DNA of 64,000 nt from Eisenibacter elegans DSM 3317 (GTDB taxonomy: Bacteria; Bacteroidota; Bacteroidia; Cytophagales; Microscillaceae), in contig NZ_KE387152.1 in NCBI RefSeq assembly GCF_000430505.1, positions 571,413 through 635,412 on the forward strand, in the 5' to 3' direction. A program made the position numbers and the translations under genes. Positions 1-9,381 of this stretch are shown here, piece after piece; the stretch's first letter is position 1; each line of letters opens with the position of its first letter. The notes beneath the pieces were generated by a model. It was given only the letters and a program-made list of their open reading frames with translations, made no database searches and was not told where the DNA came from.

Positions 1-221
1 GCGCCCAAGGGGAAACGCCACGCGACGAGGGCAAGATGATGAGCGCCGAAGAGGTAGCCCAACATACACTCAAGGCCGTACAGCGCCGCCGCCGCGACCT
101 CGTCCTTACGGGGCAGGGCAAGCTGACGGTTATCCTCAATAAGCTCTTCCCCGCCCTAATGGACAAGCTGGTGTACAACGCCATGGCCAAGGAAAAAGAT
201 AGCCCGCTGAAGCGGCAGTAA
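1..221 (+). CDS. SDR-family oxidoreductase, C-terminal end only
   Basis: The reading frame is open from the left window edge and stops at 219-221, so only about the last 72 residues are present. The visible part has an EEVAQ helix, a run of arginines, then VLTGQGKLTVILNK and a C-terminal MAKEKDSPLKRQ. This pattern fits the tail of classical short-chain dehydrogenases of the DltE/YdfG-like type, which follows the Rossmann core and helps close the substrate pocket. The catalytic Ser-Tyr-Lys and the NAD(P) glycine motif lie outside the window, so substrate cannot be inferred. The internal ATG at 36 is not the true start. Confidence 0.6.
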   Translation, partial: AQGETPRDEGKMMSAEEVAQHTLKAVQRRRRDLVLTGQGKLTVILNKLFPALMDKLVYNAMAKEKDSPLKRQ

Positions 222-518
222 ATTTTTCTCTCTGATAATCAGCTTGTAAGATACTTGCAAATAGCAAAAGTATCAAAAACAACTATTTGAATTTGGTCTA
301 AATAGAGTTAGTACTTAGCTTTGTACCATCATCTTATAGTCAAAATATTTTCTCCAATTCTGGCAATAGGTAAGTGTAAATAGACCTTTTAATAGTAGGC
401 TGTATTTTATACTACTCAGACATACCAGACTCAAGTTTTTCTTGTGTCCTCGGGGGATTTAGTTTTGACTGTAATTTATACTAAGACTAATTAAGTTTAA
501 ATATCTACTCAAAAAATT
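222..518. other. AT-rich intergenic region
   Basis: This is about 300 bases with no convincing ORF. It holds one possible Bacteroidota-type promoter (listed separately) and no clear terminator hairpin after the SDR gene. Confidence 0.5.
292..323 (+). promoter_or_regulatory. possible Bacteroidota promoter upstream of the DUF4856 gene
   Basis: TTTG at 292-295 and TAGCTTTG at 316-323 are separated by 20 bases, which matches the Bacteroidota -33/-7 pattern (TTTG, 17-23 bases, TAnnTTTG). It lies almost 200 bases before the ATG at 519, so the leader would be long and the assignment is weak. Confidence 0.3.
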
Positions 519-1652
519 ATGAACAAGTCTGTCGTTATTGCACTATTAGTGTTATTATCTTTTGTACAGTTCTCTTGTAGCAAGAAAGAGCCCGCCACTC
601 CTGCGCTACAAATCCCTCAGGAGTATGATGGAGCTAGCTTTGTAGCCAATGCGGCTACGCAAACGGCGGTACTTGATAGGCTTGCTGCGCTTACTTCAGA
701 AGCACAAAAAGGGCGCACATCGGGCACAGTAGTTACGCGTGCGGCTTTAGATCAGCTCTTCACAACAGGAACCCCCAGCTTGGCTACTGTCATTACGCCA
801 TATTTCAGAAGCCGCTTAGAAGGAGACGGTGGTTGGTTTGATGAGCTTGCCAAAGCCAGCGGCGGCACATATACTCCTGGCCCACCTACCGGACAAGGTG
901 GTGTATTGGGGGGGTATCTCTTCGATGAGAATGGCCTTGAGCTTGAGCAATTGGTAGAAAAAGGACAGTTTGGCGCAACGTTATACAACCATGCTGTCAG
1001 CCTGTTTTCGGGCAATATTACTACAGCTACTGTAGACCAGCTCGTAGCTATTTATGGAGCTAAACCAGCTTTTGCCAACTCGGGTTCTAACAATGTAACA
1101 GCTGCAAACAGAGACAGGGCTATGGCCAACTATGCTGCCCGCAGAAGTGATATCAATGACAATAACAGCCTTTATGTGCAGATGAAAAACCAGTTCATCA
1201 AGCTTCAGGCGGCTGTTAAAGGTGGAGATCAATACACTCGTGAACGCGACGAGGCCTTGGCCGAAATCAAACTTATCTGGGAAAAAATCAATGCAGCAAC
1301 CATCATCAACTACTGCCACAGTGCCATCAGTACTTTGAGCCAAACCGCTCCTACAGACAGCCAAAAAGGGTCTGCCCTACACGCATATGGCGAGGCTGTT
1401 GGGTTTTTGCACGGCTGGCGTACCATCAATCAAAATCATAAGCGCATCACTGATGCCCAAATTGATCAGATTTTGGTATTGCTCAATGCACCACAAAACG
1501 GCACCCCCACATCATACAAGTTTGTAACCGACCCTGTCAACGAACTTCCCAAATTGACGAGTGTGATCAATCAGTTGAAAAGTATTTACGGGTTTACAGA
1601 TGCACAGATAGAGAGCTTCAAAGTAAACTTCGTGAACACACAAAACCGATAG
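519..1652 (+). CDS. DUF4856-like lipoprotein of the imelysin/TonB cluster
   Basis: This is a 377-residue exported lipoprotein: a hydrophobic signal (residues 4-18) ends in a lipobox FSCS with Cys20. The mature part starts with IPQEYDGASFVANAATQTAVLDRLAAL, which resembles the opening of DUF4856 proteins. It is rich in helix-forming sequence and has no catalytic motif I can name. In Bacteroidota, DUF4856 proteins are commonly encoded beside imelysin-like lipoproteins and TonB receptors, which is the arrangement seen here. A role in binding an iron compound or a peptide ligand at the outer membrane is therefore inferred from context only. The ATG at 519 gives a normal signal peptide. Confidence 0.75.
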   Translation: MNKSVVIALLVLLSFVQFSCSKKEPATPALQIPQEYDGASFVANAATQTAVLDRLAALTSEAQKGRTSGTVVTRAALDQLFTTGTPSLATVITPYFRSRLEGDGGWFDELAKASGGTYTPGPPTGQGGVLGGYLFDENGLELEQLVEKGQFGATLYNHAVSLFSGNITTATVDQLVAIYGAKPAFANSGSNNVTAANRDRAMANYAARRSDINDNNSLYVQMKNQFIKLQAAVKGGDQYTRERDEALAEIKLIWEKINAATIINYCHSAISTLSQTAPTDSQKGSALHAYGEAVGFLHGWRTINQNHKRITDAQIDQILVLLNAPQNGTPTSYKFVTDPVNELPKLTSVINQLKSIYGFTDAQIESFKVNFVNTQNR

Positions 1653-1682
1653 TTTGACCCTTTGGTAATGTGAACGCAATAC

Positions 1683-1717
1683 CCTTAATGACAGGCTCGA
1701 AATCCTTGTCATTAAGG
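1683..1717 (+). terminator. stem-loop after the DUF4856 gene
   Basis: An 11-bp perfect stem is formed by 1683-1693 (CCTTAATGACA) and 1707-1717, with a 13-base loop. It starts 31 bases after the stop codon. The following T tract is weak (ATTTG), so it may be a terminator or an mRNA-stabilising stem. Confidence 0.45.
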
Positions 1718-2077
1718 ATTTGCCCTAAGTTGGGTGAGGCGCTCAAGCACTGAAACTAGACCAACAGCAGCCGTTTCTTTGTGATTAAAACTGTGTCTAT
1801 GTTGGGGGGAAACTCAGGAGCTTCGCCCCTAGATTGATTCAGGGCTTTGGGAAGTACCCTCAACAAGTGATTTCAGGGTGTTTGTACCCAATCAAAATGA
1901 GGTGGGACAAAAACCCTTGAGCATCAAGAAAAGCAAACCCTGTAAGTCCTCAACTCCATATCACCCTTGGTATGGAATGCGCTTAGGGCGTTTGTTTATC
2001 TATTTATCAATCCACCCAACAAGCGGTTTTGTCGAGAACAAAAGCGTTCGTCTAAGTTTTATTTAGTCTAATCCTAT

Positions 2078-2085
2078 TATTTTTG
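2078..2085 (+). promoter_or_regulatory. -7 box of the imelysin-like gene
   Basis: TATTTTTG matches TAnnTTTG and lies 23 bases before the ATG at 2109, giving a leader of roughly 15-18 bases. No good -33 TTTG is seen at the right distance. Confidence 0.5.
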
Positions 2086-2108
2086 CAACTCCAAAATAAA
2101 CATACCCG

Positions 2109-3212
2109 ATGAAGAAGCGATTTAGTTATGTGTTTTTGTGTATAGGGGTATTTACCCTCCTAGGTTGTACAGATGCTGGAACAGAGATAGGCTCGTCTTT
2201 TGAGCGTAGGCAAATGCTGGAAAATATGGCTCAAAACCTGATAGTGCCGGCTTACCAAGACTTACAGCGTTCTGTGAATAACCTCAAAACCAGCGCCGAT
2301 AACTTTGCGCAAAACCCTACAGGACGCAATCTGACCGATCTCCAAACAGCTTGGGAAGAAGCCTATATTCAATGGCAGTATGCCAACGCATATAATTTTG
2401 GCCCAGCTGGAGAAGAGGGTATACGCAAGGGTTTGATAGAAGAAATAGGCACATTCCCGGTATCAACAACCAAAATTGAAAATACCATCACAAACAACAA
2501 CGCAAACTTCAATGATTTCAACCGAGATGCCCGTGGGTTTCTGACCTTGGAATATCTGATATTTGACCTGAACAATGATGATGCGGCTATTTTGAGCAAA
2601 TTCTCCTCTCAAAATCGCAAAGTATTCTTACAAGCGGTAGCTAGCGACATCAAAACGAGGGTAGATGCTGTTGTGGCTGCTTGGAACACCAGCTACAGAG
2701 AGCAGTTTGTGAGCAATACAGGAACAGATGTAGGCAGTAGTACAGCCCAACTGTACAATGAGTTTGTCAAGAGTTTTGAGAGCATCAAAAACTTTAAGGC
2801 AGGCTTGCCCTTAGGCCGCCGCCCCGGGCAACTACAGGCCGAACCCACCCGTGTAGAGGCATATTATTCTGGCAAAAGCCGTCAGATGATGGTCGAACAC
2901 CTCAAGGCAATTGAAAATATCTGGTATGGGCGCTCTAAAAGTGGGCAAGATGGAGTTGGCTTCAAAGAATATCTCGCCAGCGTAGAAGGAGGGGCAGCCT
3001 TGATTACAGCCACAGAGGCGCAGTGGGCGGTGGTCATGAACAGCCTCAATGCAGTACCACAAACCCCCAGAATCGCCATCCAAATTCAAAATACTCCCGC
3101 AGCTTTTGACAACCTGCATACAGAGTTGCAGCGTCATACCCGCTTCTTTAAAAGCGATATGAGCTCTTTATTGGGAATCGCGATTACGTTTAGTAGTGGA
3201 GACGGTGACTAA
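2109..3212 (+). CDS. imelysin-like (peptidase M75 family) lipoprotein
   Basis: This is a 367-residue lipoprotein with lipobox LLGC (Cys20) after a short signal. The mature protein has the imelysin layout: a helical N-terminal half with LIVPAYQDLQRSVNNL and LQTAWEEAYIQWQ, then RGFLTLEYLIFDL at 142-154, then a second helical bundle. Imelysins such as IrpA, EfeM/EfeO and ICMP are periplasmic or outer-membrane proteins tied to iron uptake; despite the M75 peptidase label, proteolysis is doubtful for most. The family motif GxHxxE reads GFLTLE here, so the His is missing while the Glu (148) is kept. It sits between a DUF4856 lipoprotein and an HTTM protein, 38 bases before the latter, so it is probably in the same operon as the TonB receptor. 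Confidence 0.85.
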   Translation: MKKRFSYVFLCIGVFTLLGCTDAGTEIGSSFERRQMLENMAQNLIVPAYQDLQRSVNNLKTSADNFAQNPTGRNLTDLQTAWEEAYIQWQYANAYNFGPAGEEGIRKGLIEEIGTFPVSTTKIENTITNNNANFNDFNRDARGFLTLEYLIFDLNNDDAAILSKFSSQNRKVFLQAVASDIKTRVDAVVAAWNTSYREQFVSNTGTDVGSSTAQLYNEFVKSFESIKNFKAGLPLGRRPGQLQAEPTRVEAYYSGKSRQMMVEHLKAIENIWYGRSKSGQDGVGFKEYLASVEGGAALITATEAQWAVVMNSLNAVPQTPRIAIQIQNTPAAFDNLHTELQRHTRFFKSDMSSLLGIAITFSSGDGD

Positions 3213-3250
3213 TCAAAAATTTGCATTTGGTAACTAAACGGTATCATTTC

Positions 3251-4543
3251 ATGCCCTTACGTCGGTATTTTCAACAAAACACCTCCGCCTATCCTTTGGG
3301 GGTGTTTCGTTTTGCTTTTGGTGTAGTGATGGCCTTTGGGACTCTACGGTTTGTGTACCTAGGCTGGATTGAAGATCATTATGTCAACCCCGTTTTCCAT
3401 TTTAAGTATTGGGGGTTTGCGTGGATATCGCCATTTTCTGTGGAGGTACTCTATCTATTACATTTCATTATGGCAGCAGCAGCGCTCGGTGTCGCACTGG
3501 CTACGGGGTGGCTATACAGGCTTTCAGCAGTGTTGTTGTTTTTGATATTTACCTATACCGAACTCATAGACCTGACCTACTATCTCAATCACTATTATTT
3601 TGTTAGTGTAATCAGCTTATTACTTTGCCTAATACCTGCGCCACCTCCACCTTTCAAGAAGGAACAGCAGGTACCCCGATGGGTGATAGATATGTTTAAG
3701 CTCCAAATCAGCATCGTGTATGTTTATGCTGGCTTGGCCAAAATCAACTATGACTGGCTGGTGTTAGCTTTACCCCTCAAAATATGGCTGCCTGCACATG
3801 ACCAAATGCCGCTGATTGGCGCAATGTTTACTTGGAAAATTACCCCGTATCTGTTCTCTTGGTTTGGGATGCTTTATGACTGTACCATTCCTTTTTGGCT
3901 GATGTGGCGCAGAACCCGTCCGCTGGCTTATCTGGCCGTCATTGTGTTTCATGTGTTGGTAGGGCTGTTGTTCCAAATTGGAATATTCCCCTTGGTGATG
4001 ATAGGAGCGACCTTGATATTTTTTGATTTTGAATACACGAAAAAACATTATCCAAGTCTACCGAGAACCTTAACCGGTTTTCAGGGGCTACTGAGCCAGT
4101 TGCGGTTAGCGTTTTTGGTGTTGTTTTTTTTGTTTCAATTGCTGTTCCCCTGGCGGTATGTGTTGTACAAAGGCGATATCTTTTGGACAGAGGAAGGGTA
4201 TCGGTATGCTTGGAGGGTGATGCTGATGGAGAAGGCCGGAACAGCTACTTTTTATGTGAAAGATACCAAGACGGGCCGCGAAGGAGTGGTCGATAATAGC
4301 GAATTCCTGAACCCTCACCAAGAAAAACAAATGGCCATGCAGCCTGATATGATTTTACAGTTTGCACATTTCTTGGCCAAACACTATGCGCAAGAAGGAG
4401 TACATGCCCCCCAAGTAAGGGCAGAGGTATATGTTACACTGAACGCTAGACCTAGCCGACTACTGATTGACCCGAATGTAGATTTGACAAAAGAACGAGA
4501 TGGCTTCGCCCCTAAAAAATGGATTTTACACTATGAAGATTAA
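3251..4543 (+). CDS. HTTM-domain integral membrane protein
   Basis: Starting at ATG 3251 the product has 430 residues; an upstream TTG at 3221 is in frame but only lengthens a polar leader. The N-terminal two thirds contain several hydrophobic segments typical of the HTTM (horizontally transferred transmembrane) domain, with the characteristic openings AYPLGVFRFAFGVVM and FKLQISIVYVYAGLAKINYDWL. The remaining 130 residues form a soluble domain (WRVMLMEKAGTATFYVKD, then LNPHQEKQMAMQPDMILQFAHFLAKHY). HTTM proteins are distantly related to vitamin K-dependent gamma-glutamyl carboxylase and the C-terminal part looks similar, but their bacterial substrate is unknown. Position between the imelysin-like and TonB-receptor genes suggests a role in modifying or handling a component of that system. 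The 3' end lies 100 bases before the chosen start of the receptor gene. Confidence 0.8.
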   Translation: MPLRRYFQQNTSAYPLGVFRFAFGVVMAFGTLRFVYLGWIEDHYVNPVFHFKYWGFAWISPFSVEVLYLLHFIMAAAALGVALATGWLYRLSAVLLFLIFTYTELIDLTYYLNHYYFVSVISLLLCLIPAPPPPFKKEQQVPRWVIDMFKLQISIVYVYAGLAKINYDWLVLALPLKIWLPAHDQMPLIGAMFTWKITPYLFSWFGMLYDCTIPFWLMWRRTRPLAYLAVIVFHVLVGLLFQIGIFPLVMIGATLIFFDFEYTKKHYPSLPRTLTGFQGLLSQLRLAFLVLFFLFQLLFPWRYVLYKGDIFWTEEGYRYAWRVMLMEKAGTATFYVKDTKTGREGVVDNSEFLNPHQEKQMAMQPDMILQFAHFLAKHYAQEGVHAPQVRAEVYVTLNARPSRLLIDPNVDLTKERDGFAPKKWILHYED

Positions 4544-4643
4544 GCAGCGTCAGATTTTTGAGGATGGGTCAAATACCAAACCTATCACTCAACAGGCGAG
4601 TGATGGACCTGCAAACCTATCACTAAGAACTTATACAAAAGTT

Positions 4644-7088
4644 ATGCAAGTGCCAAAATCAAGCATCAAGTTACTGATGGGGATACTTTTGATGGTATTT
4701 GGCACAAGCTATCAACATTTGTTGGCACAAGAATTTACAATATCTGGAAAAATCATAATAGAAGAATCTGCCGAAGTTTCTCAAGGGGTAGTGGCTATAA
4801 AGGGTACTTCAATCTATACCAAAACGGATTCTCAAGGCAACTTTCAGCTCGACAAAGTGCCTGCGGGTACGCATACCCTCGTCGCCTTCTGTTTGGGCAA
4901 GGCCATTCAAGAGCGAACACTCAGCGTAGACCGTAATATTGTTCTTGAGTTTGAGCTACAAGACTTAGACCAGACACTTGATTTGGTAACTATCCAAGCC
5001 GCCCGCGAGGCCGAATTTGGGCTTACTAGGTTACAGGCCGTAGAGGATTTTGGTATTTATGAAGGCCGTAAGTCAGAGGTCATCATACTGAAAAACTTGG
5101 TAGCCAACCTCTCTACCAACAATGCTAGGCAAGTGTATGCCCGCATTACGGGCTTGAATATCTGGGAAAGCGACCAAGCAGGCCTTCAACTGGGTATTGG
5201 TGGTAGAGGGCTAAACCCCAACCGCAGCTCTAACTTTAATGTAAGGCAAAATGGGTATGATATTGCCGCAGATGCGCTTGGCTACCCCGAATCTTATTAT
5301 ACCCCTCCGGTGGAGGCACTAGAACGCATTGAAATCGTTAGGGGAGCAGCTTCCTTACAATATGGCACACAGTTTGGCGGGCTGCTCAATTTTAAATTCA
5401 AAACAGGCCCTAGAGATAAAAAAATAGCCCTAAACGCACGGCAATCGGTCGGCTCTTGGGGGTTTTTCAATACCTTTAACAGTATCGGGGGAACGGTAGG
5501 TAAGTTAAACTATTACACCTACTACCAGTACAAACGCAGCGATGGATATAGACCCAACTCAGGCTTTGACTCTCACAACTTTTATGCCTCGCTCAATTAT
5601 GAGTTTAGCCCAAAGTTTTCGGCCAATATCGAACTCACCAAAATGCACTATTTGGCTCAACAAGCAGGCGGCTTGACAGATCGGCTCTTTCAAGAAAATC
5701 CACGACAATCTATCAGAACACGAAACTGGTTTAAAGTAGATTGGAATTTGCTGGCCCTTAACCTGACGTACAATATCACACCCAATACCAAGCTAAATAT
5801 GCGCAACTTTGCGCTCGATGCCCAACGCTTGTCAGTGGGCAATTTAGAGCGTATCAACGTAATTGACTTTGGGCAAGAACGAACCCTTATCGATGGGCAG
5901 TTTCAGAATCTTGGACACGAAACGCGCCTATTGCATAGTTATAACCTCGCCGGCCAACACAACACACTCCTTGTAGGCCTGAGGCTTTACCAAGGCACAA
6001 CCTACGCACGGCAAGGGTTTGGCTCGGCAGGGAACGGCCCCGATTTCAGGTATTTGAACCCCGGTGATTTGGAAGACTCTGACTATGTTTTTCCAAACCA
6101 AAATACGGCCGTGTTTGCAGAAAGTATATTGAACATCAATGAAAAATTGAGCTTTACACCCGGTATTCGATGGGAGCGTATCTGGACGTTTGCCAAAGGA
6201 TACTACAAACAGTATGTGATTGATGCTGCTGGAAATATCATCGTGAATAACCGAATAGACGAACGACTGAGCCGTAGTCGCGATTTTATACTCCTAGGCC
6301 TAGGAATGAGCTATAAGGTTGATAAAAGTTTTGAACTATATGCCAATGTATCTCAAAATTATAGAGCAATTAATTTTACCGATTTACGAATTAACAATCC
6401 AAACCTACGGGTAGACCCCAACATACAAGATGAGAGAGGATATACTGCTGATATCGGCATTCGGGGTAGAAATAATAATGTATTCAACTATGAGGTAACA
6501 CTGTTTTTTATAAATTATTATGGGAAAATAGGCCAAGTGCTTCGCACAGATACCGTGCTTTTTAATGATTTCAGATTTAGAAGCAATATTGCTGATGCAC
6601 GAAATATTGGGGTAGAGGCCTTCACTGAGGTATCGCTCCTAGAGCTATGGAAGAGTCGTCCAAAGCATTGGCAGTGGAGTCTGTTTGCCAATGTGGCCTG
6701 GATTGATGCACGATATACCAACACCCAAGATAATGCTATTCGAAGCCGCTTGGTAGAAATGGTGCCGCCGGTCAATATCAAAATCGGTAGTGTATTGCGG
6801 TATCAATCATTCAATACTACCTTGCAATACAGTTATGTGGGGGCTCATTTTTCTGATGCTTCCAATACCCGCCGCACCGCTACAGCCATCGAGGGGCTGA
6901 TTCCGACCTACCAAGTGCTAGATTTCTCTATTGTATATCAATCTAAAAGTTTTTGGCAGATTGAAGCCTCTTGCAACAATCTCCTTAACGAACAGTACTT
7001 TACACGAAGAGCGGAAGCATACCCGGGCCCCGGAATTATCCCTGCCGACGGCAGGGCGTTTTATCTAACATTACAATTGAAAATGTAG
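4644..7088 (+). CDS. TonB-dependent outer-membrane receptor, FecA-like
   Basis: I place the start at ATG 4644 because it gives a clean signal peptide (residues 1-29, cut after HLLAQ). ATGs at 4500 and 4533 are in frame but add a polar leader and overlap the HTTM gene. The 814-residue product has a carboxypeptidase-regulatory-like N-terminal domain (about 30-110), a plug with LKNLVANLSTNNARQVYAR, GLQLGIGGRGLNPNRSSNF and PVEALERIEIVRGAASLQYG, and a long beta-barrel ending in AFYLTLQLKM. The plug resembles FecA/iron-chelate receptors. Such proteins import ligands across the outer membrane using TonB energy. It closes the DUF4856-imelysin-HTTM-receptor cluster, which supports an iron-compound substrate; the exact ligand cannot be read from sequence. 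Confidence 0.9.
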   Translation: MQVPKSSIKLLMGILLMVFGTSYQHLLAQEFTISGKIIIEESAEVSQGVVAIKGTSIYTKTDSQGNFQLDKVPAGTHTLVAFCLGKAIQERTLSVDRNIVLEFELQDLDQTLDLVTIQAAREAEFGLTRLQAVEDFGIYEGRKSEVIILKNLVANLSTNNARQVYARITGLNIWESDQAGLQLGIGGRGLNPNRSSNFNVRQNGYDIAADALGYPESYYTPPVEALERIEIVRGAASLQYGTQFGGLLNFKFKTGPRDKKIALNARQSVGSWGFFNTFNSIGGTVGKLNYYTYYQYKRSDGYRPNSGFDSHNFYASLNYEFSPKFSANIELTKMHYLAQQAGGLTDRLFQENPRQSIRTRNWFKVDWNLLALNLTYNITPNTKLNMRNFALDAQRLSVGNLERINVIDFGQERTLIDGQFQNLGHETRLLHSYNLAGQHNTLLVGLRLYQGTTYARQGFGSAGNGPDFRYLNPGDLEDSDYVFPNQNTAVFAESILNINEKLSFTPGIRWERIWTFAKGYYKQYVIDAAGNIIVNNRIDERLSRSRDFILLGLGMSYKVDKSFELYANVSQNYRAINFTDLRINNPNLRVDPNIQDERGYTADIGIRGRNNNVFNYEVTLFFINYYGKIGQVLRTDTVLFNDFRFRSNIADARNIGVEAFTEVSLLELWKSRPKHWQWSLFANVAWIDARYTNTQDNAIRSRLVEMVPPVNIKIGSVLRYQSFNTTLQYSYVGAHFSDASNTRRTATAIEGLIPTYQVLDFSIVYQSKSFWQIEASCNNLLNEQYFTRRAEAYPGPGIIPADGRAFYLTLQLKM

Positions 7089-7231
7089 CGCCTAGCTTGC
7101 CTGGGTACAATTGATGGTTACTTCTAGCGGACATAAAGACTAGGAAGAACAGGGTTTGGTTGTTGAAGTGTGTTTTGGTATATAAACCCGAACTTACCAC
7201 ACACAAAAAGGCATAATCTCAACAATTTGTC

Positions 7232-7239
7232 TATTTTTG
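7232..7239 (+). promoter_or_regulatory. -7 box of ispG
   Basis: TATTTTTG matches TAnnTTTG and lies 41 bases before the ATG at 7281. No -33 TTTG is seen in the 17-23 base window. Confidence 0.45.
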
Positions 7240-7280
7240 TGTTTAGAGACTAAACACCCCACCCTTAGTACTTGCATCCT

Positions 7281-9371
7281 ATGTCAAGCGATTTTTCTGC
7301 TTCCCTCTCTCCTTTATTGGAGCATTGGCGCTATGCCAGCGCTCTAACGCAATACCAACGCCGCCAAACCATCGAAGTGGCCATCGGTGATGTGCCTTTG
7401 GGGGGCAACAACCCCATCAGGGTGCAGTCGATGACCACCGTAGACACGATGGATACCCTCGGCTCCGTGGAGCAGGCCATTCGGATGATAGAGGCTGGGT
7501 GCGAATACGTGCGCATCACGGCTCCCAGCCTCAAAGAAGCCCAAAACCTCGAAAACATTAAGAAAGAACTGCGCAAGCGTGGCTACAACACCCCGCTTGT
7601 GGCCGATATTCACTTTACGCCCAACGCCGCCGAATTGGCCGCCCGCATTGTTGAAAAGGTACGGGTCAATCCGGGCAACTATGCCGACAAAAAACGCTTT
7701 GAAGTCATCGAATACACCGATGCCCAATATCAAGAAGAACTTGAGCGCATCCGCGAAAAGTTTGTACCCCTGATTCGTATCTGTAAGGAATATGGTACGG
7801 CCATGCGCATTGGTACTAACCACGGCTCGCTTTCTGACCGCATCACCAGCCGCTACGGCGACAATCCCGCCGGAATGGTAGAGTCTGCCCTAGAGTTTAT
7901 CCGTATTTGTGAAGACGAAGGGTACTACAATCTCGTCGTGTCGATGAAATCATCGAATACGCAAGTGATGGTACAAGCCTACCGACTGCTAGTCAATAAG
8001 TTAGATGCCGAAGGCCTAAAGCCCTACCCCCTACACTTAGGCGTAACCGAAGCCGGAGAAGCCGAAGACGGACGTATCAAGTCTGCCGTAGGCATTGGCA
8101 CCCTACTCGCCGACGGCCTAGGCGATACCGTCCGGGTATCGCTGACCGAGGAGCCGGAGTTTGAAATCCCCGTAGGCCGCAAGTTGGTCGCCCGATACGC
8201 TTCCGAGCCCTCATACCGGCAGCCTGTCGCCATTCCTTTGGCCGAGGCCGAAGCCCCCTTCAAAAATCCCTTTGCGTATCAAAAGCGTCCAACATACGAA
8301 GTCTTCAACTTGGGTAAGGACAATGTGCCGCGTGTGATGACAGACTTCAGCGCCATCAAAGACATCGCGATGGCCGACTTCAAAAGCTTTGGCTACAGCT
8401 ACCTCCCCGCGCTCGACAAGTGGGGTAGCAACGATACCGCCGCCGACTTTGTCTACCTTGGCGATACCCAAGTACCCTTTATGATGCCCAACGGGCTAAA
8501 GGCTGTTTGCCGACACGAAACAGCTTGGATGGCCGAAGATGACAGCATGTGGAGCTACCCGCTCTTTGAGCAAAGCGACATTTTCTACCCTTACCCCAAA
8601 TCTTTTGCCGGCGGGGATGAAGGTCTCAACTTTATACGTTTGGATGCCGCCGATGTATACAACGACGAAGTATGGGAGGCTTTCAACAAAAAGGGCTTTC
8701 TCAAAAAAAGCGCTACTGATGCCGATGCAAAAAACTTTGTCATCATACTCTCTACCCAGCAGCCCAACGCCCTACAGACCCTGCGCAATGCCATCCAGCA
8801 TCTGATGCGCAAAGATATTCAGATTCCGGTGCTCATTCATCGCACCTACTCCCACACCCTCGACGCCGAGAGCCTCCAGCTGCAAGCCGCTACAGATATG
8901 GGCGGATTGTTGATTGACGGCCTAGGCGATGGTGTGATGCTGAGCCTCGACAAATACTCCGACGATAAGGCCGAAGCCCTCGAACAAGTCAAGATGCTCA
9001 ACGCCCTCTCTTTTGGTATCTTGCAAGCCGCCCGCACCCGGATGACCAAGACCGAGTACATCTCCTGCCCCAGCTGTGGCCGTACCCTCTTCGATTTGCA
9101 AGAAACGACCGCCATGATACGCAAACGTACCGACCACCTCAAAGGCGTAAAAATCGGTATTATGGGATGCATCGTAAATGGTCCCGGCGAAATGGCCGAT
9201 GCTGATTACGGCTATGTAGGCTCCGGAAAAGATAAAATTACCCTCTACCGAGGAATGAACGTCGTCAAACGCGCTGTCCCTTCTGACAAGGCAGTCGATG
9301 AGCTAATCGCGCTCATCCGCGAAGACGGCAAATGGATAGAACGCCCCTCTGAAACCCCAGAAGAGGCATAA
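7281..9371 (+). CDS. ispG: (E)-4-hydroxy-3-methylbut-2-enyl-diphosphate synthase, long form
   Basis: IspG (GcpE) catalyses the penultimate step of the MEP isoprenoid pathway, turning methylerythritol cyclodiphosphate into HMBPP with a [4Fe-4S] cluster. The product is 696 residues from ATG 7281 (a TTG three codons upstream is in frame). The N-terminal TIM barrel has IGGNNPIRVQSMTT-type sequence (PLGGNNPIRVQSMTTVDTMD) and VADIHFTPNAA. The reductase-like C-terminus has the cluster ligands Cys596, Cys599 and Cys630 (CPSC and GIMGCIVNGPGEM) and Glu637. A roughly 250-residue insert between the two domains is typical of the Bacteroidota, Chlamydia and plant long form. It has its own promoter and is followed 10 bases later by a small membrane protein gene, so the two are likely co-transcribed. 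Confidence 0.95.
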   Translation: MSSDFSASLSPLLEHWRYASALTQYQRRQTIEVAIGDVPLGGNNPIRVQSMTTVDTMDTLGSVEQAIRMIEAGCEYVRITAPSLKEAQNLENIKKELRKRGYNTPLVADIHFTPNAAELAARIVEKVRVNPGNYADKKRFEVIEYTDAQYQEELERIREKFVPLIRICKEYGTAMRIGTNHGSLSDRITSRYGDNPAGMVESALEFIRICEDEGYYNLVVSMKSSNTQVMVQAYRLLVNKLDAEGLKPYPLHLGVTEAGEAEDGRIKSAVGIGTLLADGLGDTVRVSLTEEPEFEIPVGRKLVARYASEPSYRQPVAIPLAEAEAPFKNPFAYQKRPTYEVFNLGKDNVPRVMTDFSAIKDIAMADFKSFGYSYLPALDKWGSNDTAADFVYLGDTQVPFMMPNGLKAVCRHETAWMAEDDSMWSYPLFEQSDIFYPYPKSFAGGDEGLNFIRLDAADVYNDEVWEAFNKKGFLKKSATDADAKNFVIILSTQQPNALQTLRNAIQHLMRKDIQIPVLIHRTYSHTLDAESLQLQAATDMGGLLIDGLGDGVMLSLDKYSDDKAEALEQVKMLNALSFGILQAARTRMTKTEYISCPSCGRTLFDLQETTAMIRKRTDHLKGVKIGIMGCIVNGPGEMADADYGYVGSGKDKITLYRGMNVVKRAVPSDKAVDELIALIREDGKWIERPSETPEEA

Positions 9372-9381
9372 CACAAAGCTT

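Larger units (their letters stand above)
1653..2108. other. intergenic region with terminator and promoter
   Basis: These 456 bases lie between the two lipoprotein genes. A hairpin follows the first gene and a -7 box precedes the second. A 62-codon open frame at 1878-2066 has no signal, motif or homologue I recognise and was not called. Nothing else stands out. Confidence 0.5.

Noticed and set aside
1878-2066. 62-codon open frame before the imelysin-like gene
   Set aside because: No signal, motif or plausible translation context; it overlaps the -7 region of the next gene closely and looks random.
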